Source of the DNA: Firmicutes bacterium CAG:475
GTDB taxonomy: Bacteria; Bacillota; Clostridia; Christensenellales; CAG-917
DNA length: 35,936 bases
Reading direction: 5' to 3'
NCBI GenBank assembly: GCA_000434435.1
Contig: FR895548.1
Span: 1 to 35,936 of the forward strand
How positions within the stretch are numbered: position 1 is the stretch's first letter; the number at the start of each line of letters is the position of its first letter. Under the pieces are notes generated by a model, which worked only from the letters and a program-made list of their open reading frames with translations, was not told the origin of the DNA and searched no databases. The position numbers were made by a program, and so were the translations under genes. Below, piece after piece: positions 22,674 to 30,411 of the stretch.

Positions 22674-23159
22674 TTATCGCACGGCAACGTCTTTCAATTG
22701 AAACACAATCGCCTTTTTCAGCTCGTCGAGAGTTGTTTCGATTTGAAAGCCTATACGTCCACCCGAAAAGAAAATTCTATCCACGTCAAGCGCGCTTTGG
22801 TCAATCGTCGTTTTGAAAAACTTTTTCATTCCTATCGGGGAGCAACCGCCGTGCACGTAGCCGGTGAGTGCAAGAAGGTCTTTCGATTTGACCATTTCGA
22901 CGCTCTTTTCGTTTACGCATGCCGCTGCCTTTTTCAAGTCCAGTTCGCATGCCACGGGGATGACGAAAACGTAGTGTTCCAAACTTTTTCCGACCGTCAC
23001 CAACGTTTTGAAAACAAGGCTCTCGTCCACACCCAAAAGCGATGCCGCTTCAACGCCGCTCACTGCGTCGGTTATGCCGAGCGTATGTTCTTTGTATGCG
23101 ACTTTTTTTTGATCGAGGATACGCATTGCGTTGGTTTTTTCAAGTTTTTCTTTTGCCAT
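22674..23159 (-). CDS. ybaK: YbaK/EbsC-family aminoacyl-tRNA deacylase
   Basis: A 161-aa single-domain trans-editing enzyme that hydrolyses mischarged Cys-tRNA(Pro) in characterised members. Family motifs visible are TDAVSGVEAASLLG, VFKTLVTVG, VIPVACELDLKKAA, the conserved GGCSPIGMKK and FFSGGRIGFQIETT. The catalytic-site lysine (K51 in VFKTLV) is present. It starts 7 bp after the SCIFF maturase stop and has GAGG upstream, so the two are cotranscribed. No role in peptide maturation is implied; this looks like ordinary operon neighbourhood. Confidence 0.92.
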   Translation of the reverse strand: MAKEKLEKTNAMRILDQKKVAYKEHTLGITDAVSGVEAASLLGVDESLVFKTLVTVGKSLEHYVFVIPVACELDLKKAAACVNEKSVEMVKSKDLLALTGYVHGGCSPIGMKKFFKTTIDQSALDVDRIFFSGGRIGFQIETTLDELKKAIVFQLKDVAVR

Positions 23160-23166
23160 ATTCTTA

Positions 23167-24543
23167 TTATTCCTCGCTCGTTTGCTCGTCCACTTTGAGC
23201 ATAATGGCGCACTCTATACGCTTTTTAAAAAGGTCGCAACCGTATGCGTACACGCCGTTGACGTCCCCGGTTGCGTTGTATGCGTTTGCCGCGCAACCGC
23301 CCGAGCAATAGAGCCTTGCCCAGCAATCGTCGCACTCCTTTCTCGAATACGCGTTGCATTTTTTGAACTTGGACTGAATATCGATGTTTGTCACGCCCTT
23401 CCATATGTCGCCCATAAGGTATTCTTTGTTGCCAACGAATTGGTGGCAAGGATAGAGTTCTCCCGTCGGTGTTACGGCAAGATATTCCGTGCCGCTTCCG
23501 CAACCGGATATGCGCTTGTAAATGCACGGACCGCCTTCGAGGTTGAGCATGTAGTGATAGAACGTAAACGGTTTGCCTTGTTTGCGTCTTTCGATCATCA
23601 TGTCGGCAAGTTTCTCGTATTCCTTGAAAATCACCTTTTTGTCGTCCTCGGTGAGTGCGTACTTGTCGGTGGGCGGACACACGACGGGTTCCATGCTGAG
23701 CTCGTCGAAACCGAGGTCAAGCATTGTTTGAATATCTTTTGTAAAGTCGGGATTTCTATGCGTGAAAGTGCCGCGCATATAGTAGTTTTTTCCGCCTCTC
23801 GCCTTTACGAACTTTTGGAATTTCGGCACGATTATATCGTAGCTTCCCACACCGCCTATAGTGTGACGGAAATGGTCGTTGATTTCCTTTCTGCCATCAA
23901 GGGACAGCACGACGTTGTCCATCTCCTTGTTTGCAAACTCTATCACGTCCTCGTCGACGAGCATGCCGTTGGTCGTGAGCGTAAAACGGAAATTTTTGCC
24001 GTGTTCTTTTTCAATCGAGCGAGCGTAGGCAACGAGATCTTTGACCACTTGCCAGTTCATAAGCGGTTCGCCGCCGAAAAAGTCCACTTCGAGATTGCGA
24101 CGAGTGCCGCTGTTTTCAACGAGAAAATCAAGCGCGCGTTTGCCCACTTCGTATGACATCAAGGCTCTTTCGCCGTGATATTTGCCTTGCGAGGCAAAGC
24201 AATATTCGCAGTTGAGATTGCAAGTGTGCGCCACGTGCAAACACATTGCTTTAAGCACCGTGTTGCGCTTTGCAAGCACGTCGACGTCGGGTTTGAAGTT
24301 GTCAACCGAAAAGAGTTTGCCTTCCGCTTTGAGTTCTTCGACGTCGGCTATGCACTCTCTTACATCCTCTTCGCTCACGCCCTCGTCTTTATACTTGTTT
24401 GCAACCTCCCTGACGATTTGCTCGCAAGGAGTGTTTTCGTACATATCGATAACGTCGTACGCCACGTCGTCCACGCTGTGCACGCTTCCGCTTGCCGTGT
24501 CGAGCACGATGTTGTATCCGTTAAGTTTGAAAGAATGAATCAT
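23167..24543 (-). CDS. scfB: SCIFF peptide maturase (radical SAM/SPASM, thioether-forming)
   Basis: Installs thioether crosslinks in the SCIFF peptide encoded just upstream. The 458-aa protein has an N-terminal peptide-recognition part, a radical SAM core with the cluster motif CNLNCEYC, and a C-terminal SPASM region with many cysteines (GCGSGTEYLAVTPTGELYPC, KECDDCWARLYCSGGCAANA, YGCDLFKKRIEC) for two auxiliary iron-sulfur clusters. The ATG at 24543 has AGGA at suitable distance and is preferred to one 33 bp upstream. An intrinsic terminator separates it from the peptide gene, so it is probably made in smaller amounts than the peptide. The pair is very widespread in Clostridia. Confidence 0.95.
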   Translation of the reverse strand: MIHSFKLNGYNIVLDTASGSVHSVDDVAYDVIDMYENTPCEQIVREVANKYKDEGVSEEDVRECIADVEELKAEGKLFSVDNFKPDVDVLAKRNTVLKAMCLHVAHTCNLNCEYCFASQGKYHGERALMSYEVGKRALDFLVENSGTRRNLEVDFFGGEPLMNWQVVKDLVAYARSIEKEHGKNFRFTLTTNGMLVDEDVIEFANKEMDNVVLSLDGRKEINDHFRHTIGGVGSYDIIVPKFQKFVKARGGKNYYMRGTFTHRNPDFTKDIQTMLDLGFDELSMEPVVCPPTDKYALTEDDKKVIFKEYEKLADMMIERRKQGKPFTFYHYMLNLEGGPCIYKRISGCGSGTEYLAVTPTGELYPCHQFVGNKEYLMGDIWKGVTNIDIQSKFKKCNAYSRKECDDCWARLYCSGGCAANAYNATGDVNGVYAYGCDLFKKRIECAIMLKVDEQTSEE

Positions 24544-24614
24544 GTCGTTTCGTCCTAATTTCTTTCGTATTTTCACGCCGCAACGCGACGTTTAATTGTT
24601 TTGCGTTTTTACGC

Positions 24615-24645
24615 AAAAAACGCCTAGCATAACTAGGCGGTCTTT
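24615..24645 (-). terminator. Attenuating terminator between SCIFF peptide and maturase genes
   Basis: On the minus strand, CGCCTAG, loop TTATG, CTAGGCG, followed by TTTTTT (24639-24615). It lies 24 bp after the peptide stop, so most transcripts should end before the maturase gene. Confidence 0.85.
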
Positions 24646-24668
24646 GCAAAAATTGTTTTTGCTATAAA

Positions 24669-24815
24669 TTACTTTGCAGCCTTTTCGCACTTTTGGTTTG
24701 CAACGCCGCAGGAAGTTTTGCAAGCGGATTGGCAAGAAGTTTGGCATTCGCCGCAGCCGCCGTTCTTTTTGCTTTCGTTGAGATCGCGCGTTTTCAAAGT
24801 TGTGATTCTTTTCAT
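24669..24815 (-). CDS. scfA: SCIFF (six cysteines in forty-five residues) ranthipeptide precursor
   Basis: A 48-aa precursor that begins MKRITTLKTRDLNESKKNGG and has six cysteines at 21, 24, 28, 32, 36 and 43 in the conserved context CGECQTSCQSACKTSC. This is the substrate of the adjacent radical SAM maturase, which links Cys sulfurs to Thr or other acceptor residues. AAGGAG precedes the ATG. The promoter is a perfect consensus (24846-24874), in line with high expression. The biological role of SCIFF peptides is still uncertain; quorum-type signalling has been proposed for some. Confidence 0.96.
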   Translation of the reverse strand: MKRITTLKTRDLNESKKNGGCGECQTSCQSACKTSCGVANQKCEKAAK

Positions 24816-24845
24816 TGTTTACGACTCCTTACTATTGATATTCTT

Positions 24846-24874
24846 ATTATATTGACTTATATCCGCTTTGTCAA
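24846..24874 (-). promoter_or_regulatory. Perfect consensus promoter of the SCIFF gene
   Basis: Minus strand: TTGACA (24874-24869), a 17-bp spacer and TATAAT (24851-24846). It is the only full-consensus promoter I found in the window. Confidence 0.88.
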
Positions 24875-24915
24875 GGCAATTTGCCAAAAGCATAAAGCGG
24901 TTTGTCGAGTTCGTT

Positions 24916-26400
24916 TTATTGTTTTTCAACGAGGATTTGAGAGGGGAAACGCCTCGTTTCGCTTGAAACGCTCACGCCGTTTTCATACATAAGCGTCAGG
25001 TTTTTTATATCGTCCTGACACACGATTTCTCCCTTCACGATTATGGGAGATCCCGGCGGATACGCCCACACGTTTTCAAGACTAATTTTTCCAGACGATT
25101 TGTCAAAATCGTTGTATTCTCCGCTTAAACCGTTCGTTTTGCACGGATCAACCGCCTTTTGCGGCAAAATAGGAGTTATCGTCTTTGTAAGTCCGTTGCG
25201 CTCGGACAGGGTATCGTCGATTGCGAACAGAGCGTTTTCAAGCGCGGAAAAATTATCTCTCGTATCCCCCGCGCCACTCATTGCGATGGCATAGTTTACC
25301 CCCGCCATTTCAAGCTCTATATCGTACACGTTGCGCAAAACTTTTTTGAGTTCCACACCGCTTATCGCGCCGCCCGTGCACAAAATCACGAGTTTGGACT
25401 TGTCGTAGGCAAACACCCTTCCGTCTTTTTTTGCGTCGAACAGCGCAAGTTTTTTCAAGCGCGCAAGCGATTTTTTGCACAAATCGATATTTTTGCTCCA
25501 CTCCGAGCACAACTCGTTTGCTCTATCTTTGAGCATGCGCACGCAACCGTCCATAGACGCCATAAGCACGTACGAGGGCGAACTTGTCTGAAAAACCGCA
25601 AGGTTTTTGTCCACGATTGCCGTGTCCACTCTATCCGTACACACCGACAGCAATGCGGTTTGCGTGAGGGACGGAAGAGTTTTGTGCAAGCTGTTGACAA
25701 CTATGTCCGCACCCAAAGTCCTTGCGCTTTCGTGAAACTTTTTGCAAAGCCCCAAATGCGCGCCGTGCGCCTCGTCCACAAACAATATCGCGCCATGTTC
25801 GCGGCAAATCTCCGCAATGGATTTTATATCGCTGATTATACCCTCGTAGGTCGGCGAAGTGACGACGACAAGTTTTATATCGGGGTTTTCCTCAAACGCC
25901 TTCTTCACGCTCGAGGGATAAACCGAGCCGTAAAAGCCGTATTCTTCAAAATACGTCGGCATGACGTACACGGGATTCAAGCCGAACACTTCGACGGCAT
26001 TGAAAACGGACTTGTGGCAGTTTCTCGCAACGAGGATTTTGTCGCCCTCTTTACACACCGAGCGTATTGCGGCAAGCACTCCGCCCGTGCTTCCGTTGAC
26101 CAAATATCTTGCGTGCTTCACGCAAAAAACGTCGGCGGCAAGGTTTTCGGAATCTAAAATTATTCCGTTTGCGTCGTTGAGGTTGTCAAAGCCCTCTATC
26201 TCGGTTATGTCGATTTTTTGCGCGCCGTACAGATAGTCAAAATCCGCGCGCTTGTGTCCGGGCATGTGAAAGGGCACGATTCTGTTGTCGTCGTGCTCCG
26301 CAAGCAGTTTTGCAAGGCTTGTTTCGTCGTGCTTTTTGACGTCGGAAGCGCAAAAGCCCTTTTTCAATCCCGAAATAACGTTTTTTATTTTTTCTTTCAT
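24916..26400 (-). CDS. Orn/Lys/Arg decarboxylase-family PLP enzyme
   Basis: A 494-aa fold-type I PLP enzyme of the short clostridial/bacillar Orn/Lys/Arg decarboxylase type (SpeA/YaaO-like). It lacks the N-terminal response-regulator-like wing domain of the E. coli enzymes. Motifs: HMPGHKR near residue 46, YLVNGSTGGVLAAI (phosphate-binding loop), DEAHGAHLG (cofactor Asp), and SLHKTLPSLTQTALL, whose Lys should form the Schiff base. The C-terminal third is the typical small domain with YPPGSPIIVKGE. Substrate cannot be chosen among arginine, lysine and ornithine. The product would be a polyamine or its precursor. No ribosome site precedes the ATG, and TATAAT lies only six bases upstream, so the transcript may be leaderless. 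Confidence 0.88.
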   Translation of the reverse strand: MKEKIKNVISGLKKGFCASDVKKHDETSLAKLLAEHDDNRIVPFHMPGHKRADFDYLYGAQKIDITEIEGFDNLNDANGIILDSENLAADVFCVKHARYLVNGSTGGVLAAIRSVCKEGDKILVARNCHKSVFNAVEVFGLNPVYVMPTYFEEYGFYGSVYPSSVKKAFEENPDIKLVVVTSPTYEGIISDIKSIAEICREHGAILFVDEAHGAHLGLCKKFHESARTLGADIVVNSLHKTLPSLTQTALLSVCTDRVDTAIVDKNLAVFQTSSPSYVLMASMDGCVRMLKDRANELCSEWSKNIDLCKKSLARLKKLALFDAKKDGRVFAYDKSKLVILCTGGAISGVELKKVLRNVYDIELEMAGVNYAIAMSGAGDTRDNFSALENALFAIDDTLSERNGLTKTITPILPQKAVDPCKTNGLSGEYNDFDKSSGKISLENVWAYPPGSPIIVKGEIVCQDDIKNLTLMYENGVSVSSETRRFPSQILVEKQ

Positions 26401-26455
26401 AATTCGATTATAACATTATATATTCAAAAATGCTATGGAAAATCTTTTGGGAGTG

Positions 26456-26464
26456 TGATATAAT
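26456..26464 (+). promoter_or_regulatory. Extended -10 promoter of the lipoprotein hydrolase gene
   Basis: TGATATAAT gives a perfect -10 with the extending TG, and only TGGAAA (26436-26441) stands at the -35 position. It leaves a leader of about 115 bases containing CCGCAT (26528-26533) paired with ATGCGG (26557-26562). Confidence 0.55.
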
Positions 26465-26585
26465 ATGCTCGCTTGCAAAATTTGCTAAAAAAATCTGAAA
26501 TTTTAGGCAAAAAACGCAAGGAAAATTCCGCATTTTTTCGCAAAGCGTTGCAAGCGATGCGGCAAATCGTCAACGCGAGGTGCGT

Positions 26586-27455
26586 ATGAAGAACAAACTT
26601 TCAATCATATCGGCAATTTTGGTTTTAGTTTTGTCGGCGACATTTCTATTTGCGTGCGCACAAAAAGACGACGCACCCGTTGCGGTTGACTACAAACAAG
26701 ACAACTCCTTTGCCGTCAACACCGTTGAGGACGACTCCGCACTTGTTTTCGAGCCGATTGCCGACCTCGTTTACGGCGAAAACGGCAAATCCTACAAAAA
26801 AGTCGCCTACCGCTACGGCGTAGTGTTTTATACCGGGCTTAACATAGACGCAAGCGAATACAGTTACCTCGGCAATGCGCTTGCAAAGCAAGGTTATCTT
26901 GTGATAATAAAAAAAGACAAAACCTCGTTTTACAACTATACCGCAACCGAAGAAGCTTTCAACAAATATCCGACCGTCAAATTTTTTATAGGCGGTCATT
27001 CCTCCGAAGGCGGAGCAACGGCTATTCGCAGGGCAAGCGAAAACGAACAACTAATCGTCGGTGCGCTTCTATTCTCCCCCGTAAGCAGACAACACAAAGT
27101 TCTTGACGAAAACGGCAATCCCCAAAAGGACGAAAACGGCATTGAAATTCAAATTGCCGACACTCTTGCAAACTCATCTCTGCCCACCCTTCTTCTTCTC
27201 GGCGATTCCGACAAAGTTCTAACCGAAAGCCAAATTGCCGACACACTATCGAAAATGCCGTCTGACCACACAAAACATGTCATCGAAGGTGGCACGCATA
27301 TAGGTTTCACAAGCATTGACAGTGTGGACGATATACCAATCAAACTTCCCAATTATCAAGCAGATTTCGAAGCGTCGGATAACATTCAAAAAGAAAACCA
27401 ACGCGCGCTTACAATTCAATATTCGCTTGAATTTATGAAAAATCTGACGAAATAG
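26586..27455 (+). CDS. Alpha/beta-hydrolase lipoprotein
   Basis: A 289-aa predicted lipoprotein: hydrophobic signal, lipobox LFAC with Cys24. The body matches the small alpha/beta hydrolases (Abhydrolase_5-like): VVFYTGLNIDASEYSYLGNALAKQGYLVII, the nucleophile turn GGHSSEGG (137-143), Asp in LLLLGDSDK (207 or 209) and His238 in EGGTHIGF. The turn is not the exact GxSxG: there is one extra residue, so the nucleophile is Ser139 or Ser140. The ATG at 26586 is preferred over the GTG at 26580 because GAGG ends there. The likely substrate is an ester at the cell surface; nothing more specific can be read. A bidirectional terminator follows. Confidence 0.82.
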   Translation: MKNKLSIISAILVLVLSATFLFACAQKDDAPVAVDYKQDNSFAVNTVEDDSALVFEPIADLVYGENGKSYKKVAYRYGVVFYTGLNIDASEYSYLGNALAKQGYLVIIKKDKTSFYNYTATEEAFNKYPTVKFFIGGHSSEGGATAIRRASENEQLIVGALLFSPVSRQHKVLDENGNPQKDENGIEIQIADTLANSSLPTLLLLGDSDKVLTESQIADTLSKMPSDHTKHVIEGGTHIGFTSIDSVDDIPIKLPNYQADFEASDNIQKENQRALTIQYSLEFMKNLTK

Positions 27456-27471
27456 CCGCTCGTTTTATATC

Positions 27472-27500
27472 AAAAAAGACGCCGAAAAGGCGTCTTTTTT
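27472..27500. terminator. Bidirectional terminator after the lipoprotein hydrolase
   Basis: AAAAAAGACGCC, loop GAAAA, GGCGTCTTTTTT. It lies between the end of the plus-strand hydrolase and the end of the minus-strand ligase-like gene. Confidence 0.9.
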
Positions 27501-27611
27501 ATATGTTTTTTCGTTTATTTTTCATATGTTTTACGTTTGTTTTTTCGTATTCTTCTTTGTTTCCGTCGTATAAACTTTGCTTTCAACGCACGGCACAAAT
27601 TTGATACGTTT

Positions 27612-29105
27612 TTAACGCTTCACTCGCACGATTTCGGTTGACGTTTCTCTGACGTATCTCTCTTGAAGCAATCTTTGAGATATTCCGTCGATTGCGCCCT
27701 CGTGCTTATCGTTTTGGCAAGAAAGTTCAAGCACGTAAGTCATCACCGCAACGAGCATCATGTTCGGGAAGGGGATCATCGTGCCGGTGTCTATCATCGA
27801 ATAGCCTTCAAAGCCAATCCACGCAACGCACACGAAAAACGCGAATTTGAATTGTTTTGTCATCATCTTCACGCACAATCCCAAACGCACGACGTAATAA
27901 TACACGTATGCGGCAATGCCGACGATTCCCATACATCCAAGCACTTGGAACAGCGTGGAATGGAACCAGTATTGTTTCATATCATTGAACATACCGGGGC
28001 CGTAGCCGACGTAGCCCATGCCCGCACCGAAGATAGGATGTTGTTTAAACAGCTCCCACGCCTCTTTGTACAGGTCGCTTCTGCCCGACGTCATATCGCC
28101 CTCGCCTACGTGAATTCTGTTGCCGAGGCTCTCGATAAGCCCTCTTACGACGTCTTTTCCTATCGCACATAATATGACGGCGACGACGATGCAAGCGGCA
28201 AAATATATCGCTTGACGTTTGCGGTTTGGTGCTTTGCAGATTGAAAACGCAATGCCGAATACGAGCGCGATAAATCCGCAAAGTATTCCGCCTCTTGAAA
28301 GAGTCATGCAAAGGCAGAAGTATTGGAAAAACGCCATAAGGATGTACGTCCACCCTTTCGTCGACCTTGTGGAAAGATAAAGAGCCATAGGCGCGGAAAA
28401 GAGCAAAAACGTTGCGATGTTGTTGCGATTGCCCCAACCGACGTTCCAGTACGCACTTGCCCAATCGCTCGGTGAAACGTTCGAACGAGCAATAATCACG
28501 GCCATCTCGACGCATACGGCAAAGCCTATCCACATCACGACCTTTGCAAAATACTTTGCATAGTCCCTGTTTTCGTCCTTTTTTATGAAGTTTGCAAAGA
28601 GCAAATACACAAACAACACGCCTATGCCCAGCGCAAGCACGTTGGGAAGCGCGGTGAGATAATTTTCTTTTGCGATTACGCCCACTCCGCCGAGCAACAG
28701 CGCGACGCTGATTGCGATTTGCGGACAAAACATCCTTCCGAATACGAAACGCTGTTTTTGTTTGACTTTTGAAATCGTGTTTCTGACAACGAAAATTACG
28801 ATTGCGACGCCCAGCGGAATAAAAGTCGGCCAAAGGTACGCAAACTCGTCCACTTTGTCCTTGTAAATCATCAGCATTGCTCCGAACGCATTGACCGAAA
28901 GGGGCAAAATATCGTCCGAAAACACCAAAACTATGCTCGACACCAGTATGAGAGCGACAAAACCGAAAGTCGCATTTTGCGTTGTCCACGCCGTGACCAC
29001 GATTGCCAAAACGAGAAGAATATACAAATCCGTGTACGCAAACTTGCGTACGCCCTCTTGCGCAAATAACAATGCGCTTTTGACTTTTTTCAAGTTTTCT
29101 TTCAT
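27612..29105 (-). CDS. O-antigen ligase/polymerase-like membrane protein (Wzy/WaaL type)
   Basis: A 497-aa polytopic membrane protein with about 12 hydrophobic segments. The hallmark is the large extracytoplasmic loop near residues 330-385 with HPIFGAGMGYVGYGPGMF and the following FHSTLFQVLGCMGIVGIA, as in the PF04932 family, whose members join lipid-linked sugars to acceptors or polymerise them. Firmicutes members often take part in teichoic acid or exopolysaccharide assembly or protein O-glycosylation. No glycosyltransferase lies nearby, so the substrate is unknown. The ATG at 29105 is preferred over TTG at 29108; neither has a clear ribosome site. Confidence 0.82.
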   Translation of the reverse strand: MKENLKKVKSALLFAQEGVRKFAYTDLYILLVLAIVVTAWTTQNATFGFVALILVSSIVLVFSDDILPLSVNAFGAMLMIYKDKVDEFAYLWPTFIPLGVAIVIFVVRNTISKVKQKQRFVFGRMFCPQIAISVALLLGGVGVIAKENYLTALPNVLALGIGVLFVYLLFANFIKKDENRDYAKYFAKVVMWIGFAVCVEMAVIIARSNVSPSDWASAYWNVGWGNRNNIATFLLFSAPMALYLSTRSTKGWTYILMAFFQYFCLCMTLSRGGILCGFIALVFGIAFSICKAPNRKRQAIYFAACIVVAVILCAIGKDVVRGLIESLGNRIHVGEGDMTSGRSDLYKEAWELFKQHPIFGAGMGYVGYGPGMFNDMKQYWFHSTLFQVLGCMGIVGIAAYVYYYVVRLGLCVKMMTKQFKFAFFVCVAWIGFEGYSMIDTGTMIPFPNMMLVAVMTYVLELSCQNDKHEGAIDGISQRLLQERYVRETSTEIVRVKR

Positions 29106-29342
29106 CAAAAGTAATCTACGCGCGAAACCCCAACAGTTTTCCCCTGCGCGTCCGCCGAAAAAACTCGGTGCGTTTATCCTTTGAATTATTCACGCAAAAA
29201 TGCGTGTTTTTCGTGCGATTTTTTGTGTTTATCGCAATTATATTTTGTGTGTTTCGACAAAAGTTTTTGCACGTTCCGTCGATATTTTATCCAAAATTAT
29301 GCAAAAAAGCGAACATGCAATTATGCCGTCCGCTTCGCACAA

Positions 29343-30320
29343 TCAGTCGATATTGACGACGATTTTGCTGTATTGATAGGGATATTTCACGCAATTTTCC
29401 ACAACTTGCGGCACTTCCTCGAAGTTTGCCGCCGCGCTGATAATACCGCTTGTTTTCACAATCTTGTTTGCAAGAAGGTTGATTGCCGACGACATGCTAC
29501 CCTCGCCGTTCGAAACGCCTTTCACTTTGAGTTGCTTTTTCAAAATGGGGTATGCGTCGATTGCGTGCTTTGCGCGGGTTGCGTAACCTGCGATAATCAC
29601 GTCGCCCTCGTTTTTGACAAGACGGATTGCGGAATTTATATCCACGCTTTCGCCTGCGAACACCGCCGCCTCGCTCATTCTTCCGCCCGTGATTTCCTCG
29701 ACTCTGCGTTCGAGATTGTCGTAGGTAGGATTGAGCGTATAGCAAACGCCCCATTTTTGAGCAAGCGCGAGCTTGTCCGAATCCAAATCTATGAGAATCG
29801 GCACAAACTGATAATAGTTTGCCATTTGCGAGATGATAAGGCCGAGAGTGCTTGCGCCCAAAATCACGATATAATCGCCTTTTTCAAGGTCGAGAGCTTC
29901 GAACACGTTGTCGCCCATAGCGATGTACTCCGCAAACAACGCCTCCTCGTCGCTCACTCCGTCGGGGAGCGGAAAAACGTTTTCGAAAGGCACGCAAACG
30001 AAATCTCTGAGCAAACCGTCAACGTCAACGCCCATGGTTTTCACGACGTCCACGCCGTGATCCTGCGCTTTGACGTATGGGCTTACGACAACGCGCGCAC
30101 CCAATTTGAGCCCGCTCTCTTCGTCCGCCTCCGAAACATACGCCACCGCCGAATGTCCCGGCGTAATCGCATTGTCTTTTGAACGGGTTGCGAAATTTGA
30201 CATATCCTGCGAGGATACGGCAACTTTGGACAATTTGAGTTTGACTTGCCCCTCTTCTCTGACGCTGGTGCTTTCAACAAGCACTGCGCCTTCGTCTTTG
30301 TTTATAAACCATTGTTTCAT
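29343..30320 (-). CDS. MDR-superfamily dehydrogenase lacking zinc ligands
   Basis: A 325-aa medium-chain dehydrogenase/reductase. The catalytic GroES-like domain has PGHSAVAYV, where zinc enzymes have PGHE. The expected active-site Cys near residue 37 is Ser, and there is no four-Cys structural zinc lobe. The nucleotide domain has ILGASTLGLIISQM (GxxxxG loop, about 154-166) followed by LIDLDSDKLALAQKWG, where the Asp suggests NAD(H) rather than NADP(H). It therefore resembles the zinc-independent reductases. The ATG at 30320 is only ten bases from a strong -10, so the mRNA has nearly no leader. The substrate is unknown. An upstream in-frame ATG at 30365 lies above the promoter and is rejected. 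Confidence 0.82.
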   Translation of the reverse strand: MKQWFINKDEGAVLVESTSVREEGQVKLKLSKVAVSSQDMSNFATRSKDNAITPGHSAVAYVSEADEESGLKLGARVVVSPYVKAQDHGVDVVKTMGVDVDGLLRDFVCVPFENVFPLPDGVSDEEALFAEYIAMGDNVFEALDLEKGDYIVILGASTLGLIISQMANYYQFVPILIDLDSDKLALAQKWGVCYTLNPTYDNLERRVEEITGGRMSEAAVFAGESVDINSAIRLVKNEGDVIIAGYATRAKHAIDAYPILKKQLKVKGVSNGEGSMSSAINLLANKIVKTSGIISAAANFEEVPQVVENCVKYPYQYSKIVVNID

Positions 30321-30330
30321 AATTGTCGTT

Positions 30331-30359
30331 ATTATATCACATAAGGATAAGGAACGCAA
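30331..30359 (-). promoter_or_regulatory. Promoter of the MDR gene, leaderless arrangement
   Basis: Minus strand: TTGCGT (30359-30354), a 17-bp spacer and a perfect TATAAT (30336-30331). The predicted start is about four bases before the ATG. Confidence 0.65.
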
Positions 30360-30411
30360 GGACAAAACCTAATCGAAGATTGCGACGTCGGTTTTGACGG
30401 CAATAACTCAA

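Noticed and set aside
29191..29211. CACGCA-TGCGTG hairpin followed by T-run as a terminator
   Set aside because: The T-run is on the plus strand where no gene ends upstream; on the minus strand it lacks a U-run. Probably chance.
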